Source: Halichondria panicea (lineage: Eukaryota > Porifera > Demospongiae > Suberitida > Halichondriidae). Taken from it: a stretch of 64,000 nucleotides of DNA. The stretch covers positions 5,085,378 through 5,149,377 of the forward strand of contig NC_087381.1 of assembly GCF_963675165.1 (NCBI RefSeq), in the 5' to 3' direction. Position 1 is the stretch's first letter; each line of letters opens with the position of its first letter. A program made the position numbers and the translations under genes. Of the stretch, positions 1 through 10,614 are shown one piece after another. The notes beneath the pieces are model-generated. The model searched no databases and had not been told where the DNA came from. It worked only from the letters and a program-made list of their open reading frames with translations.

Positions 1-50
1 CGAATAGCCTCGTTCCCAGGCTGATTTAACGGAAAATAGGCATGGGATAG
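1..50. repeat. Partial end of the TAGCCTCGA repeat family
   Basis: TAGCCTCG at about base 5 followed by a CCAGGC block matches the terminal motif of the 9-bp-TSD family seen complete at 12318, 19371, 32523, 36210, 56674 and 62521. The element is cut or decayed and no second end was found. Confidence 0.4.
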
Positions 51-409
51 AAAAAAACGTCTCTTCCTTCACACAGGTGTGTGACAGCTTGAACTTGATG
101 CTCATTTGACACAACGTAGTGCATGCATAAGCTTCATTGAAATCAAAACTTAACTGGCCATAGATCTATAGCTCTATACCAGTGTGCTAGCTAAAATTTA
201 ATAGCTATATTAAAATATAATATGGAGCTATTTTTGTGATTACGACAGCTTTGATAGTCAATACCCATGCACATGCACGTACAGTATACGTTTAGTTATA
301 CTTAGTGTCTAGTACGTCATTGCATGGACTTCGCCACCAAATGTGCATTCCAACCTGAGATCCAGAAAAGGGGTCCTTTCTAGCTTACCCTATTATTAGA
401 TACCATGCT

Positions 410-474
410 CTAGGGATTTATGGCAGTAAACCCACCAAGCACGAGGTGTGGTTTACGTTACCATAAATCCCTAG
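410..474. repeat. Short hairpin element
   Basis: Arms 410-423 (CTAGGGATTTATGG) and 461-474 are exact reverse complements. Further partial pairing runs inward (AGTAAAC/GTTTAC). It looks like a tiny TIR element or a decayed remnant; no coding content. Confidence 0.5.
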
Positions 475-489
475 CAACCATAGTATGAG

Positions 490-727
490 CAGTGGCGGAT
501 CCAGGATTCTTGATAGGGGGGAGCTAAAATATTTTACTAACAATGACTGTGTTTCCTGCATGACTCATCAATAATTGTTCATGGCCATAATAATGTAACC
601 GTAGAGCTACGTGCTATCCAGTGCATGCAGTGAGTTGATAGCTAGCTCTAGATTCTATTCTTCAGGCTTTTCATCAAGGCCAGGGTGGTGCTCAAGCCCC
701 CAAAACTCCCCACTAGATCCGCCACTG
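490..727. mobile_element. CAGTGGCGGATC MITE, copy 1
   Basis: Terminal inverted repeats CAGTGGCGGATC and GATCCGCCACTG bound a 238-bp non-coding element. ATGAG flanks both sides (485-489 and 728-732), a 5-bp TSD. A second copy lies at 28509-28779. The subterminal GGTGCTCAAGCCCCC block recurs in partial form near 5035, 34738, 36150 and 36510. The superfamily is not assigned. Confidence 0.8.
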
Positions 728-997
728 ATGAGTGTTATATATCGTATGTGATTGGCTAGCTATAAGTGCGCATTTACTCCTCTACCATGGTAACTCACGT
801 TCAAACTATCAGAAAGTAAAAAGAAAGCATTGTGGACAAGCTTGCTCTGTCAGGGTCAGCTATTGACTTCCTGCATGCATGGGTGGAGCTTAATATTACC
901 GTTCCTAGGACATCCAAGACTTGCAATGCCAACATGGGGTATGCTAACTGCGTGAGCTCCAGATCTGATGTATGCCCGGCCCTTTCAGGCCTGCAGT

Positions 998-1044
998 CCT
1001 TGTTTCTTTGTGCAATAATAGTATTATTGCACAAAGAAACAAGG
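998..1044. repeat. Near-perfect 23-bp stem hairpin
   Basis: 998-1020 and 1022-1044 are exact reverse complements with one central base (1021). Outside the core, weaker pairing continues for about 20 bp. This is probably a very short foldback element; no gene is visible. Confidence 0.7.
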
Positions 1045-1137
1045 GGAAACAAGGGCTGAAAGACTTGTAATAATCGATCCATATTATTAATACTATGGAT
1101 GCAATACTGAGATTATTACAAGTCTGTACAATAATAC

Positions 1138-1583
1138 CAAGAGTGCATAAGAAGAGAAGAGTGTCGAAGTACTGATACTTCTACACAAACACTGTGCACA
1201 AAGTAACATGACTCGCACGTGATAAAGTATTGTAAACTTACTAGTAATCTCCTAGTAAATGTTAACCGTGACGGTGTGGTAATCGAACAATTTCTAGCTA
1301 GTCGTTCGCGTTCAACGTTCAGAGCTCATGGAGCTGCTCACTGCACACTGATAGGAGACGATCTCTTCACAAAAATCATCTAAATAGAGACAATAGTCGA
1401 GTTGATCCTCTTTACTTGCACTCTTTACTCACTATTAACAAATTCTGTGCGTTGCGTAATTATGCGCAAACGTCATCAATTGCGAGTTGCTCACGTGCAA
1501 TTGACAGGATGTCACGTTACTTTGTGCAGTGTTTGTGTAGAAGTATCAGTTGTTCGACACTCTTCTCTTCTTATGCACTCTTG
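1138..1583. mobile_element. TIR element beginning CAAGAGTGC
   Basis: About 75 bp of inverted repeat joins the ends (CAAGAGTGCATAAGAAGAG near 1138, its complement ending at 1583). ATAATAC flanks both sides (1131-1137, 1584-1590). It is 446 bp and non-coding. The 7-8 bp duplication fits a hAT-like class. A different element abuts it at 1591 and shares the same target duplication. Confidence 0.75.
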
Positions 1584-1590
1584 ATAATAC

Positions 1591-2120
1591 CATAGATAGA
1601 AGAGAAAGGGATTGGCAACGGAGTGCACTTCCGGTACCACCCGTATTTCGCCTCGAGGCTTACTTCTAACGTGAGTCTAAACATAAATAATTCATGAGAA
1701 TTTTTTTTGCTGTCTGTAAAAAAATTCTACAAGCAGTTCTACTGCTAAACATCAACTTCTGAATCACCTCATTTGTGTAGCGATTTGGGACATAGCACAC
1801 TACTTAGTAACACAACCTTAGCTATATCATAGGTGCTATAGGAACACAAGCATGAAAAAGCCTCTGACAGAGGCTCTTTGTACCTCTAGCTACTTCATGA
1901 AAATCAAGATTATATTTTAAATGATTACCTACCATCAGGAGGCATGTGTTTAAGTGTTGGAGGGGTCTTTGAGAAGTAGGCATTAGACACAATAAGTTTC
2001 TCGGGTTTTCGTGGAAGTTTTAGGGCGAAACACGGATGGTTTCAGGCCCATCTGTGTACATTCAATGTAAAAGCATCACGTGAACTGCCCCCGTTGCCAA
2101 TCCCTTTCTCTTCTATCTAT
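1591..2120. mobile_element. TIR element with AGGGATTGGCAACGG ends, copy 1
   Basis: A 530-bp element with terminal inverted repeats containing GGGATTGGCAACGG at the left and its complement at 2092-2106. GATAATAC (8 bp) is duplicated at 1583-1590 and 2121-2128. No coding region is recognised. Relatives are at 3695-4424 and, with altered ends, 28919-29423. The 8-bp TSD suggests a hAT-type mover. Confidence 0.8.
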
Positions 2121-2615
2121 GATAATACTTATCACAAGTCTGTGGCCTAGCTGTGTTCTTATTGAACTGTGACAAAGAACAAGAAAAAAATAGATACCGA
2201 TTGTAATTGCAAATAGAAGATTGGGCCACGCCCAGATAAGTAATTGTGACGCTACTTATGAGGGGCGTAGCTTCCGGGTAACCAAATTTCGGTTGCTAAT
2301 GCCTCTCGCCATGTATTTGCTTTTCGTGTTTCGTGTTAGAGTGTTACAGAATGATTATGCCTTGAGGCATAGCCGCACGAGGGATACGGTAAAGCCATAT
2401 ATAGAAGAGGAAGAGCACGTAGCCAAACTTGTTTACCGAGTGTTGCTACTCTACTTAGTAGTTAGCTCAGCACTATAACGCTAGCTATTAGTAGCTGCAA
2501 GAGTGAGAAGAGAGCTGCAAGGCTCTGCATTAATTTTAGACTTGAACTTTTGGCATCGATCGTTTTTAACAACAATCATCGTCGATCATTACCCACTCTT
2601 TGAGTTTGCAATCTA

Positions 2616-2821
2616 CCGTATAGCGTGTAATTTTCGTGGAGCAAAATATTCGTGGTTTTCGTGGTTGGAAGTCTGACCACGAATATTTTACCCACGAATG
2701 AAGCGACCTTGCCTACCTTTACCTGCAGTGCAAGCTCCAACCACGAAAATATTACCCACGAAATGTCTCGATATTGCTGAACCACGAATATTTTGTCCCC
2801 TGAAAATTACCCGCTATACGG
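2616..2821. mobile_element. CCGTATAGCG MITE, copy 1
   Basis: TIRs CCGTATAGCG and CGCTATACGG are flanked by TA on each side (2614-2615, 2822-2823). The interior repeats CGTGG/CCACGAA blocks in both orientations. At 206 bp and non-coding it fits a Tc1/mariner-like or PIF-type MITE. Copy 2 is at 35760-35963. Confidence 0.75.
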
Positions 2822-3499
2822 TATGAGCTGAAGAATGCAATTAATTGCATAAGCAAGAGTGCAATATGCCAGATATTGACTCAGTAGTAATCTTGTTTCT
2901 TTTCAACAAATTGCTTCAGTAACGAGTGTTGCAAGTGTGCACTTGCTAATGCCTCTCGCCATGTTTTTGCTTTCGCTCAAAAGTATTACAGTGTTATAGA
3001 AGAGGTAAATAATTTGCAATGTGCTTTGATTGTTTCACAAGAAAGAGGTGTCCACAGTTAATAGTGCATACTGAATGGCCTGTAGCCAAACAGTGGAAGC
3101 AAACCTTTGTCAAAGGCATAATTATATGGTCAGTAGTCTGTAATATAAGCAGAATTCAATCACAGAAAGTAGTATCTATAACAAGCAGTCTAAAAGAATT
3201 ATCAGAAAAGGTTGGTTTGTGGCTTACCAGGACCTCAACAAAGAAGAAAATTGATTCTGCCAGGATCTGGGGTTCAAGATGGATTCTCTTACACGTGGTA
3301 TTTTTTTCCGTGCATACGCATTACATCCAGGAATAAGGGGTGTGTCTTGCAAGTTCAATAATGGCTACTAAATTTTAATAGCTAGCTTCTTTAGCAGCTC
3401 TCTCTGACTCTTGTAGCTAACAAAAAGCTAGCGCTTTAGTGCAAGGCTAACTCATAAATTGAATAGAAAGTTTGTGCAAACAAAATAATGATGCTATAT

Positions 3500-3694
3500 G
3501 AAAGATTCTGAAGAGACTGCAACAGCCTTCAATGTGAGTCAAACTAGCCATAACTTGAGAAAGGAGCTTTAGTTTGCTAATCCACGAATTGAGAACGTGG
3601 CTAGAAGCCTATAGAAGCTGTTAGTTTTCGTCGCATTGCAACCGTTGAGCAGTTACAGCTGGAACAGACACACACACAGTCAGCTTTACCGTAT
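3500..3694. repeat. Dispersed repeat ending in a GCTTTACCGTAT tail, copy 1
   Basis: The block beginning GAAGAGACTGCAACAGCC and ending in an ACACACAC tract plus CAGCTTTACCGTAT recurs near 13603-13770 and 55950-56215. The best-preserved copy ends with a CCTCGAGGCAT hairpin near 56200. Two other elements have inserted at the ACCGTAT of this copy. Confidence 0.6.
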
Positions 3695-4424
3695 CAGAGA
3701 TATTATAAAGGAAGGAAAGGGATTGGCAACGGTCGAAAAAATGTGACTATCCGTGATGCGCTACGTCATCGACTTTTTTTTTAAATCTTTTGTAGCCTCT
3801 ATTTATAGCTAAAAGTAAAAAAAACATGCTTAAGGAAATCAAAATCAAGAATTTATGCAGCCTAGTTGATCAACAGAGACACAACAAAACAAGATATGTA
3901 GGCAAAACATCATAGGCTTACAGCAGTGCTTCTTAAAAGGGGCACAAACTAATATAACACTTTCTCGTCTTTTACAGCCTCCATTAATTGCATTTTGGTT
4001 ATAAATGTAAAAAACATACAAAAGAAATTATAACCAAGGAAATGTATGCAGGCCAGTTCGTCAACATAGACACAAATAAGCAGGATCTGTAGGCAAAACA
4101 TCATAATTATGGCTACGGCAGTGCTTCTTAAAAGGGGGCACAGACCAATAATAACTAGTTTTCAAGCTCTAGATCACCACAGTCAATTCTTCCACGCTTG
4201 GACTTCACTTAAATAAAGCACAGGACACGTGTAGCCTTACTATATGCAATTCTAAAGTCTCATGAGACTAATAACTAACTAAAAGTAATATTACTTCATT
4301 TCGCGGGCATTGTGCCGGGAAATAATGCGCATCAAGGATGGTTGAGAGGAAATCAATATGAAATCAATGTGAAATGATCACGTGAGTTACTCCCGTTGCC
4401 AATCCCTCTATTACTCTATCTCTG
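3695..4424. mobile_element. TIR element with GGGATTGGCAACGG ends, copy 2
   Basis: The left end CAGAGATA followed by GGGATTGGCAACGG is matched inverted by CCGTTGCCAATCCC and TATCTCTG at the right. ACCGTAT flanks both sides (3688-3694, 4425-4431). The interior contains two diverged copies of a block ending in CAGTGCTTCTTAAAAGGGG (near 3925 and 4120). No protein is recognised. Confidence 0.7.
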
Positions 4425-4431
4425 ACCGTAT

Positions 4432-4999
4432 CAAGGGCGTATACAGAGAAGAGGGCATGCAACTCACTATGTGCCGTACGTACTCATCTGACTTCGTATC
4501 AAAGGCCGGATATACAAGGTACTAAAAATAGAATCCAGTATACGGACGGGAACAAGTGGGCGGTGTTATTTACGGAGTTAATAGTTATAATTATTGGCGT
4601 GTACATCAGAGCTAGCAAGGCAAGCTTATTATTTTAGAGAAGTGTCATGACCAGTCCTAGTCCAAGACAACCCCTTCGAGTGGGAAGTTAAGTGCTGGGC
4701 GTATTGTACCAGAGACTCAGGAAGACAGGTTTAATTGTCCTAGGTTTCATCTTCTTGGCGTTGCAACTGTTGGATGCTTTGCCTTTGACACTGCTAGTAC
4801 GAGCCATACTGCTGCTGAGAACTAGTTCTATCCATGCTGCAATCGAGCTAGCTATAGCTACCTATAGTACCTGCAGATATAAAAAAAGATCTTGTGCGGT
4901 CAAAGGTTACGCGTGGGAGTTTTTGTGGGCAGTTCTCAATACGAAGTCGGATGATTCTGAGAATAGGGTGAGTTGCATGCACTCCTGTATACGCCCTTG
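4432..4999. mobile_element. TIR element beginning CAAGGGCGTATAC
   Basis: The inverted ends CAAGGGCGTATAC and GTATACGCCCTTG are flanked by ACCGTAT (4425-4431, 5000-5006). It is 568 bp. The reading frame at 4692-5000 lies wholly inside this repeat and shows no known domain, so it is not called a gene. The ends resemble those of the element at 1138-1583, which likewise sits beside a GGGATTGGCAACGG element. Confidence 0.7.
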
Positions 5000-5007
5000 A
5001 CCGTATC

Positions 5008-5130
5008 CAGGGGCGTAGCTAGACGGGCGTAGCCAGGGGGGATCATGGTGCTCAAGCACCCCCTTTCTATCTGAGATTGTACACAAAGTGTACCTGATTG
5101 TCTAGCTGAGCACCCCCTTCTCTTCCAGAT
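5008..5130. repeat. Partial CAAGCACCCCC-type repeat
   Basis: CAGGGGCGTAGCTAGACGG followed by GGTGCTCAAGCACCCCC resembles the ends and subterminal block of the 490-727 MITE family. No matching far end was identified. From here to 5525 nothing else is seen. Confidence 0.35.
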
Positions 5131-5654
5131 CTTTCTGCAGTTAGCTATAGCCAGTAGGCAAGCAAAACGAATTGGTCTTTAAACACTGTGAGCTATTCTG
5201 GCTTAGATCTATAGACTATAGTTCTCTTTCGTAGCAAAATAGGCTTCTTTATGCAAATAGAAGATTGGAGTGAAGCTAAATATAGGAATATTCCAATGAT
5301 GTAATTGTCTGCAAACCATGAATAACATTTAAACCCAGTCTCCATTTACTCTGGTGGAAAATTAGGTGGGAATTAGCTGTAAGACAAGGGAGTATTGTAT
5401 GTGTGTTCTCACTGAAGCTTTATAGTACTGGTGCAGTACGTTCTGTGTTGTACTGATTTAATAAAACACAAGTAGTCTATGTACATCTACAATTGCAAGG
5501 AATAACTTTGTCATCGGTATTGACTACATTTGTGGAATGACTGAACAGAACATCTTATCTTCCTTCCCATCGACAACTCAGAGGGGGATAGTCCACACCA
5601 CGGCATTGGTGTCGCTCGATAGGACAAAATGGCCAAGCAGAAACAGTATCGATA

Positions 5655-6828
5655 GTTCGCTCAAACCCTACTGGAAAGTCAAAGCTTCATTGACATTGGT
5701 CAAACAATTACTATTGTATAATAATCGCATCGTGGTGCCGTTAAAGCTAAGAAAAGAAACACTCGAAAATATACATGAAGGACATCAAGGAATTGAAAGA
5801 AGTCGACTTCGAGCCCAATTTTCTGTATGGTGGCCTTGTGTGACAGCAGAAGTCAAACAATATGTCGAAAATTGCCGAGAATGTGCAAAGGAATGCAAAC
5901 CCAAAAGGGAACCATTGATTCCTACACCTCTACCAGATTACCCGTGGCAAATGGTAGGAACCGACTTATTCGAGCTGAAAGGTCAGCAGTATTTGGTAGT
6001 AGTCGACTACTATTCTCGCTATCCCGAGTGTATTAAGTTGTCTCAAACTACCTCTGCTCATATCATAACGGTTCTAAAAGCAATATTTGCTAGACACGGA
6101 ATTCCTGAAACGGTACGCAGCGACAATGGTCCTCAATTCTCCTCGCATGAGTTTACACAATTTGCTCAAACGTATGGAGTCCCCACTACCCACAGAGCAA
6201 TGGCCAGGTGGAGCGTATGGTTCAAACCGTAAAACGCATCCTAAAGAAATCGGAAGATCCTCACTTAGCAATTTTGTCCTATCGAGCGACACCAATGCCG
6301 TGGTGTGGACTATCCCCCTCTGAGTTGTCGATGGGAAGGAAGATAAGAACGACTGTACCGCAAACCACAGAACATCTTATCCCCAAGTGGCCATATTTAC
6401 CCCATTTCCTAAAAGCAAACACTTCCTTTAAAGGAAAGCAAAAAAAGGAGTTCGATAGCCGACACCGGGTAAAGGAGCAAGTGGAAATATCTGAAGGATC
6501 AGATGTGTGGATCACAACAAATGGACAAAGATTAGAAGGACAGGTGGCACAATCTGTTGACACACCTAGGTCCTACGTGATAGTGACTCTAAATGGTGAA
6601 TTGAGACGCAATCGCACACAACTCAATGTAGCCCCTACAATGGCTCCAACACAAGAGACAACGGAACAATCCGAACAACTTGATTCTAATCCGAATAAAC
6701 AATCCGAACAAGTTGATTCTAATCCGAACGAACAATCCGATTTAAATCTAGAAGTACCAAGAAGAATTATGACTCGTTCACAAACGGGAACTATGGTCCG
6801 TCCCCCTGAGAGACTAACCTACACTTAA
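5655..6828 (+). pseudogene. Retroelement integrase, frameshifted
   Basis: This is the retroelement integrase, normally inserting the DNA copy into a chromosome. An HHCC zinc-binding part is visible (HEGH, then CREC about 30 residues later). The catalytic core has the first Asp in GTDLFEL and the second in SDNGPQF. The third catalytic residue, the Glu of NGQVERM, is in another frame: a deletion near 6180-6190, between YGV and the PHYPQSNGQ-type stretch, breaks the reading frame. The C-terminal part (6208-6828) continues to a Ser/Gln/Asn-rich tail with repeated NPN-SEQ units. The first 40 or so codons of the open frame (5537-5650) are not integrase: they read through the LTR stub and an inverted piece. 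Family assignment is by motif; confidence is high for integrase, moderate for the gypsy class. Confidence 0.85.
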
Positions 6829-6836
6829 AGGGGAGA

Positions 6837-7011
6837 TGTGGAATGACTGAACAGTCTATATTTAGAGATCAATGAATAATGATTATGAGTAATGTATATA
6901 GCTATTTATATACATGTTCTTATTGGCCTGTTCTGTCCTGTATTGTCAGTTGAGTCATATTATTAATACGGACAAAGTGATAGCTAAGTTAAGCTAATCC
7001 AGACTGTTACA
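6837..7011 (+). repeat. 3' LTR (175 bp)
   Basis: It begins TGTGGAATGACTGAACAG and ends CTGTTACA, directly after a purine-rich tract (about 6826-6836) that fits a plus-strand primer site. The following ACATT is the TSD. The upstream partner is reduced to 18 bp. Confidence 0.8.
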
Positions 7012-7016
7012 ACATT

Positions 7017-7592
7017 GAGCGCTTATAGATCTAGTGTATGTTATCAGCAACATTAATTTTTATTTATTTATCACTTGGGTTCGTTCATGCACATGACATT
7101 CACGTATCATAATTATTTGTACATTAACTGTGTTATGAAAACAATACACTCACGAGGACAATGACATGATATAATATAATTATAATCATTATCTATCTAT
7201 ACATATTCACCTACAACGTAAATACATGCAAGAGACTGAGTCGAGTCGCAGCCAGTAGTAGCTAGCTAGCGAGTGAGTTTAAGAGTATATGTATGGTAAA
7301 GTCAAAACTATATAACATTAATTTAGTAACGAGTATATTAAGCTTATAGATCTACATACACAGTATACAGTGTGAAGGCATGATCTCAGTCATGGAATAA
7401 TAATATAAATTGTCAGTATACAGTTTGATCTCTAAAAACTCCATTCCATTCAATACCAGATGTCATCCACCGCTGTTCTTCAGAAACTTGTCAGACACTG
7501 AGTGGCTATATAGGTATCCACTATGGCATGACTGGACAAGAGCCAGGAGAATCAGAGCTTTCATGAGCTTCATGAGGTTGATAATCATGCAC
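7017..7592. other. Gene-free spacer
   Basis: AT-rich sequence with many TAGC/TATA runs. I see no gene, TIR or tandem repeat that can be supported. Confidence 0.5.
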
Positions 7593-8346
7593 TAGTTGGG
7601 CGGAGTCCAACCAACGCTTCGCTCATGGTTGGGTATCAGTACATGTAGCAGTTTTGTTCCCACTGCAATAAATTTGCAGCCCAATCAGATTGCTGCGTTC
7701 AAGTGGAAACCTTACAGCTCAATTTAGCTGACAAGGCGAGCTGGGACACTGTATTTCTCTGGAGAATGCAGAAACAGCTCCTGCTGGATATCTAGGCTAC
7801 TAGAAAAGAAGCATAGTCTATCTTAGCATCTATGAATGAAGCTTGAACAGTATGTATTAATTAATTAATTAAAAGGACTTGTCTTTGTTTTAAGTTTTGT
7901 TGTGCTACCAATAAGATTAGATCATTAGTTTGGACAAAACCTGTGTTATGTATGCCTTCTTTGGTCTTCGAAAAGCTTCTCAGAAGCCTTGGGGTAGTCT
8001 TATAGCTGGCTGTACCTCTCCTTGTGCTAGATGTCTAACTATTATGAAAAAGTTTATTTCTGCCTGTACTAAATCTTATATTACAGGCTACAGTATTCTT
8101 CTACTTTCTCTAAGAGTCTGAGGTCTTTCTTGAATTCCAAAACAACTATAGCTAGATCCAGTCAGCTAGAATAGCCATCCAAATAGTTAATTGATTTCTT
8201 TATATCGCACCCCTGAGCCATGCGGTTGTCAGCCACTTAAAGATTAAACAATATTCATACTTTGTCTCAAGTACTGGTGGAACAAAACTGCTACGTGTAC
8301 TGATACCCAACCCAGAGCGCAGCGTTGGTTGGACTCCGCCCAACTA
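7593..8346. mobile_element. TIR element with 9-bp target duplication
   Basis: Long inverted ends start TAGTTGGGCGGAGTCCAACC and continue about 65 bp (including the ACATGTAGCAGTTTTGTTCC block). ATCATGCAC flanks both sides exactly (7584-7592, 8347-8355). The 9-bp TSD and long TIRs fit a Mutator-like non-autonomous element of 754 bp. The interior has no recognisable protein. Confidence 0.8.
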
Positions 8347-8355
8347 ATCATGCAC

Positions 8356-9585
8356 GGGAATTGAGTTTTTTAAGTAATAAAATTGAAAGGTCAAAGTTTG
8401 GAATATTCCTGTATTTGGAAGATTGGGCCACGCCCAACTATTAATTCTGAGCGAAGCGAGGTTATGTTCGGGTTCTATTGAGATTTTCCGTGGCGGCGGC
8501 AGTGGTGGTGGTGGTGGTGGTGGTTGACATCGAGCAAAAGGAGCTCTACGGTGAGCATGTATAGGCTTTGATACTTGGCGTGGAGTCTTGGCAGATGCTG
8601 AGGGACGTCGGCTTACAGTCTTAGACCTCAGCAACAGCCAGGAGTGGCTAAACCGGACCCTGGACGGTCGAACTTAAATCTAGCTTTCTTGTGTGTTGAC
8701 CATTATACGTCTTACCAGATTGAATGCACATACACCTAGCTTTCTTATGTGACGATTATTAGGTCCAGATGCTATAAACATGCGTAGCGAGGTTTGCACT
8801 CCAGTGTATCCCTAGTTATGACGTAATTAACCAGAGGTGTGGCTTCTGGTCAACCAAATTTCGGCACTGCACGGCTAAAAATCGGGGGGGTTTGGGCCCT
8901 CTTTGTTATAGACAGTACACGGGCATGAGGTATCTATATATGTGTTATAGACTAAGTGTCCCATATCACGAGGGTTTTGCCCGAGGGAGGAGGGACACTA
9001 TAACCGTATAGACACTGAATGCACATGTGCTAACTGATTTAGATCCCACTTTTCATTGGCTGCCTCAGGCAAGAAGTGCATCTATAAAAGCAGCAAGCCT
9101 TAGCAACAGGTTTATTGTCCTGTTCTGACAAGCTAGATGATTTCTCCTTCTCTGCTAAAAAACCGTTGCATTGGCCTTACTTCAACATTGGAATGGACAA
9201 ACTAGTGACTCCACCTTGTGCTACAGTGCACTATCATTCCCAAAAAGACCCAAGAGTCTACTGAAGTAAACAATTTTGAAACATGGCTGCAGGATAGAAA
9301 CATGCAGAAGTCAGGAGGACGAAGTTGACAAATGCTACATGTAAAAGACATGCTTTCATGCATGCTTGTGACAATTGACCCAGAATAGTTAGAATCATTG
9401 GCGCTGCATGAAAACAAAAACAACACAGTGCATATTATTACAGTGCATGAAAAACAAAAACAGCAGTGGAAGATAACGAAAGCCTAAAAATTCTATTTAG
9501 ATCTACAACTATATATAGTTATAGAACAAAACTATTCTCCGAGTGGAGATACTTTAATAACGTATAATGATACCATGAGTTGCAC
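8356..9585. other. Gene-free spacer with a GGT tract
   Basis: It contains a (GGT)n-rich run near 8490-8525 and a GGGCCACGCCCA motif (8425) shared with 2223. No supported gene. The minus-strand open frame at 8344-8634 is explained by the GGT tract. Confidence 0.5.
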
Positions 9586-9644
9586 GTATCTATGGGGTGC
9601 CAAATGTTTCAAAATTAAAAAAATTGCCGTATTTATATTATATC

Positions 9645-10251
9645 CAGGAGCACATTACAGAAGGAGCGTCTAACTGTGCATGGGTTCGGAAATCGCATCT
9701 CGTGTGCTTTCCTAAACGCCGCATTGCCTTATAAGAAAAGTGTGTAAGTACTGTGTACCTAAATTACAGACCGCGGTCAGCCTGTGAATATCATTATAAA
9801 CGGATTTTGCTATGTAGTGCAGCAGCAGGAGAGCTAGGTTGAGCCAGAAAGAGCTAAAATGAATAGCTAGATCTTTGATGGATGTTGGTATACATCATGG
9901 AAGAGACTGTCATCGGTGAGGTACAGAAAGTTCTAAAATAGGAGCATATCCAGTCACTTTGTACAGAGAAAGTTTGCTAGACTTAGACTAACACATACTA
10001 GGCGTTTTGTTTTTGCAGTAGGGAGTCTTACTGGGGTTCTTAGAAGAGAGAGCTTACTACCAGGCCTATAGCTAGCTAGCTAACTGTAGCTTTTCACTTT
10101 TATTGACCCATGCTTGGTAAAAGTGCACCGTCAGCTCAATTAGCACTCGCCCGCAGACCCACTTAGTGGTTTTGCATATAAGGTCATGCTTTGCAAACTT
10201 CCACGAGATGCGATTCTCGAGGTAAGACGCTCCTTCTGTAATGTGCTCCTG
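9645..10251. mobile_element. TIR element inside the left palindrome arm
   Basis: The ends CAGGAGCACATTACAGAAGG and its complement (ending at 10251) bound 607 bp, with secondary pairing around GCGTCTTA and CGCATCTCGTG. The flanks TTATATC/ATATATC form an imperfect 7-bp duplication. Non-coding. Confidence 0.65.
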
Positions 10252-10614
10252 ATATATCTATATGTGTATTTATAAATCCACGTCTGTATTTGTAAATCTA
10301 TGCCAAGATTTATATATCTATGCCTAGATATATTATATCTATGCTCAGATTTATAAATCCATGCCAAGATTTATATATCTATGCTCAGATTTATAAATCC
10401 ACGTCTGTATTTATAAATCCATGTCCAGATATAATTATATATCTATACTCAGATTTATAAATCATGTCTATATTTATAAATCCATGCCAAGATTTATATA
10501 TCTATACTCAGATTTATAAATCCATTCTCCAGATTTATAAATCCATTCTCCAGATTTATATATCCATGCTCAGATTTATATATCCATGCTCTGATTTATA
10601 TATCCATGTCCAGA
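10252..10614. repeat. Satellite array, left block 1
   Basis: Tandem, diverged 20-24 bp units of TATAAATCCATGYYCAGATT type. The longer reading frames here on both strands are repeats read as protein (YKSILQIYISM-like) and are not genes. Confidence 0.85.

Larger units (their letters stand above)
5531..7011 (+). mobile_element. Rearranged Ty3/gypsy-type LTR retroelement remnant
   Basis: The right end carries a complete short LTR (6837-7011), preceded by an AAAGGGGAGA purine tract. The left end keeps only the first 18 bp of the LTR (5531-5548). ACATT is duplicated exactly outside both ends (5526-5530, 7012-7016), so the outer boundaries are those of a real integration. Between the left LTR stub and the integrase region lies a 77-bp inverted copy of internal sequence (5554-5630 equals the reverse complement of 6271-6347). 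Gag, protease, RT and RNase H are absent. It is a dead copy. Confidence 0.85.

Noticed and set aside
3019-3336. 105-residue plus-strand frame
   Set aside because: Its 3' part overlaps sequence repeated near 55555-55770 where no frame is kept, so it is probably repeat DNA.
6074-6295. Minus-strand frame in the integrase region
   Set aside because: Shadow of the integrase; it seems to duplicate the 5537 frame only because of the 77-bp inverted copy.
8344-8634. Minus-strand frame with a proline run
   Set aside because: Created by the GGT microsatellite; no domain and no splice context.
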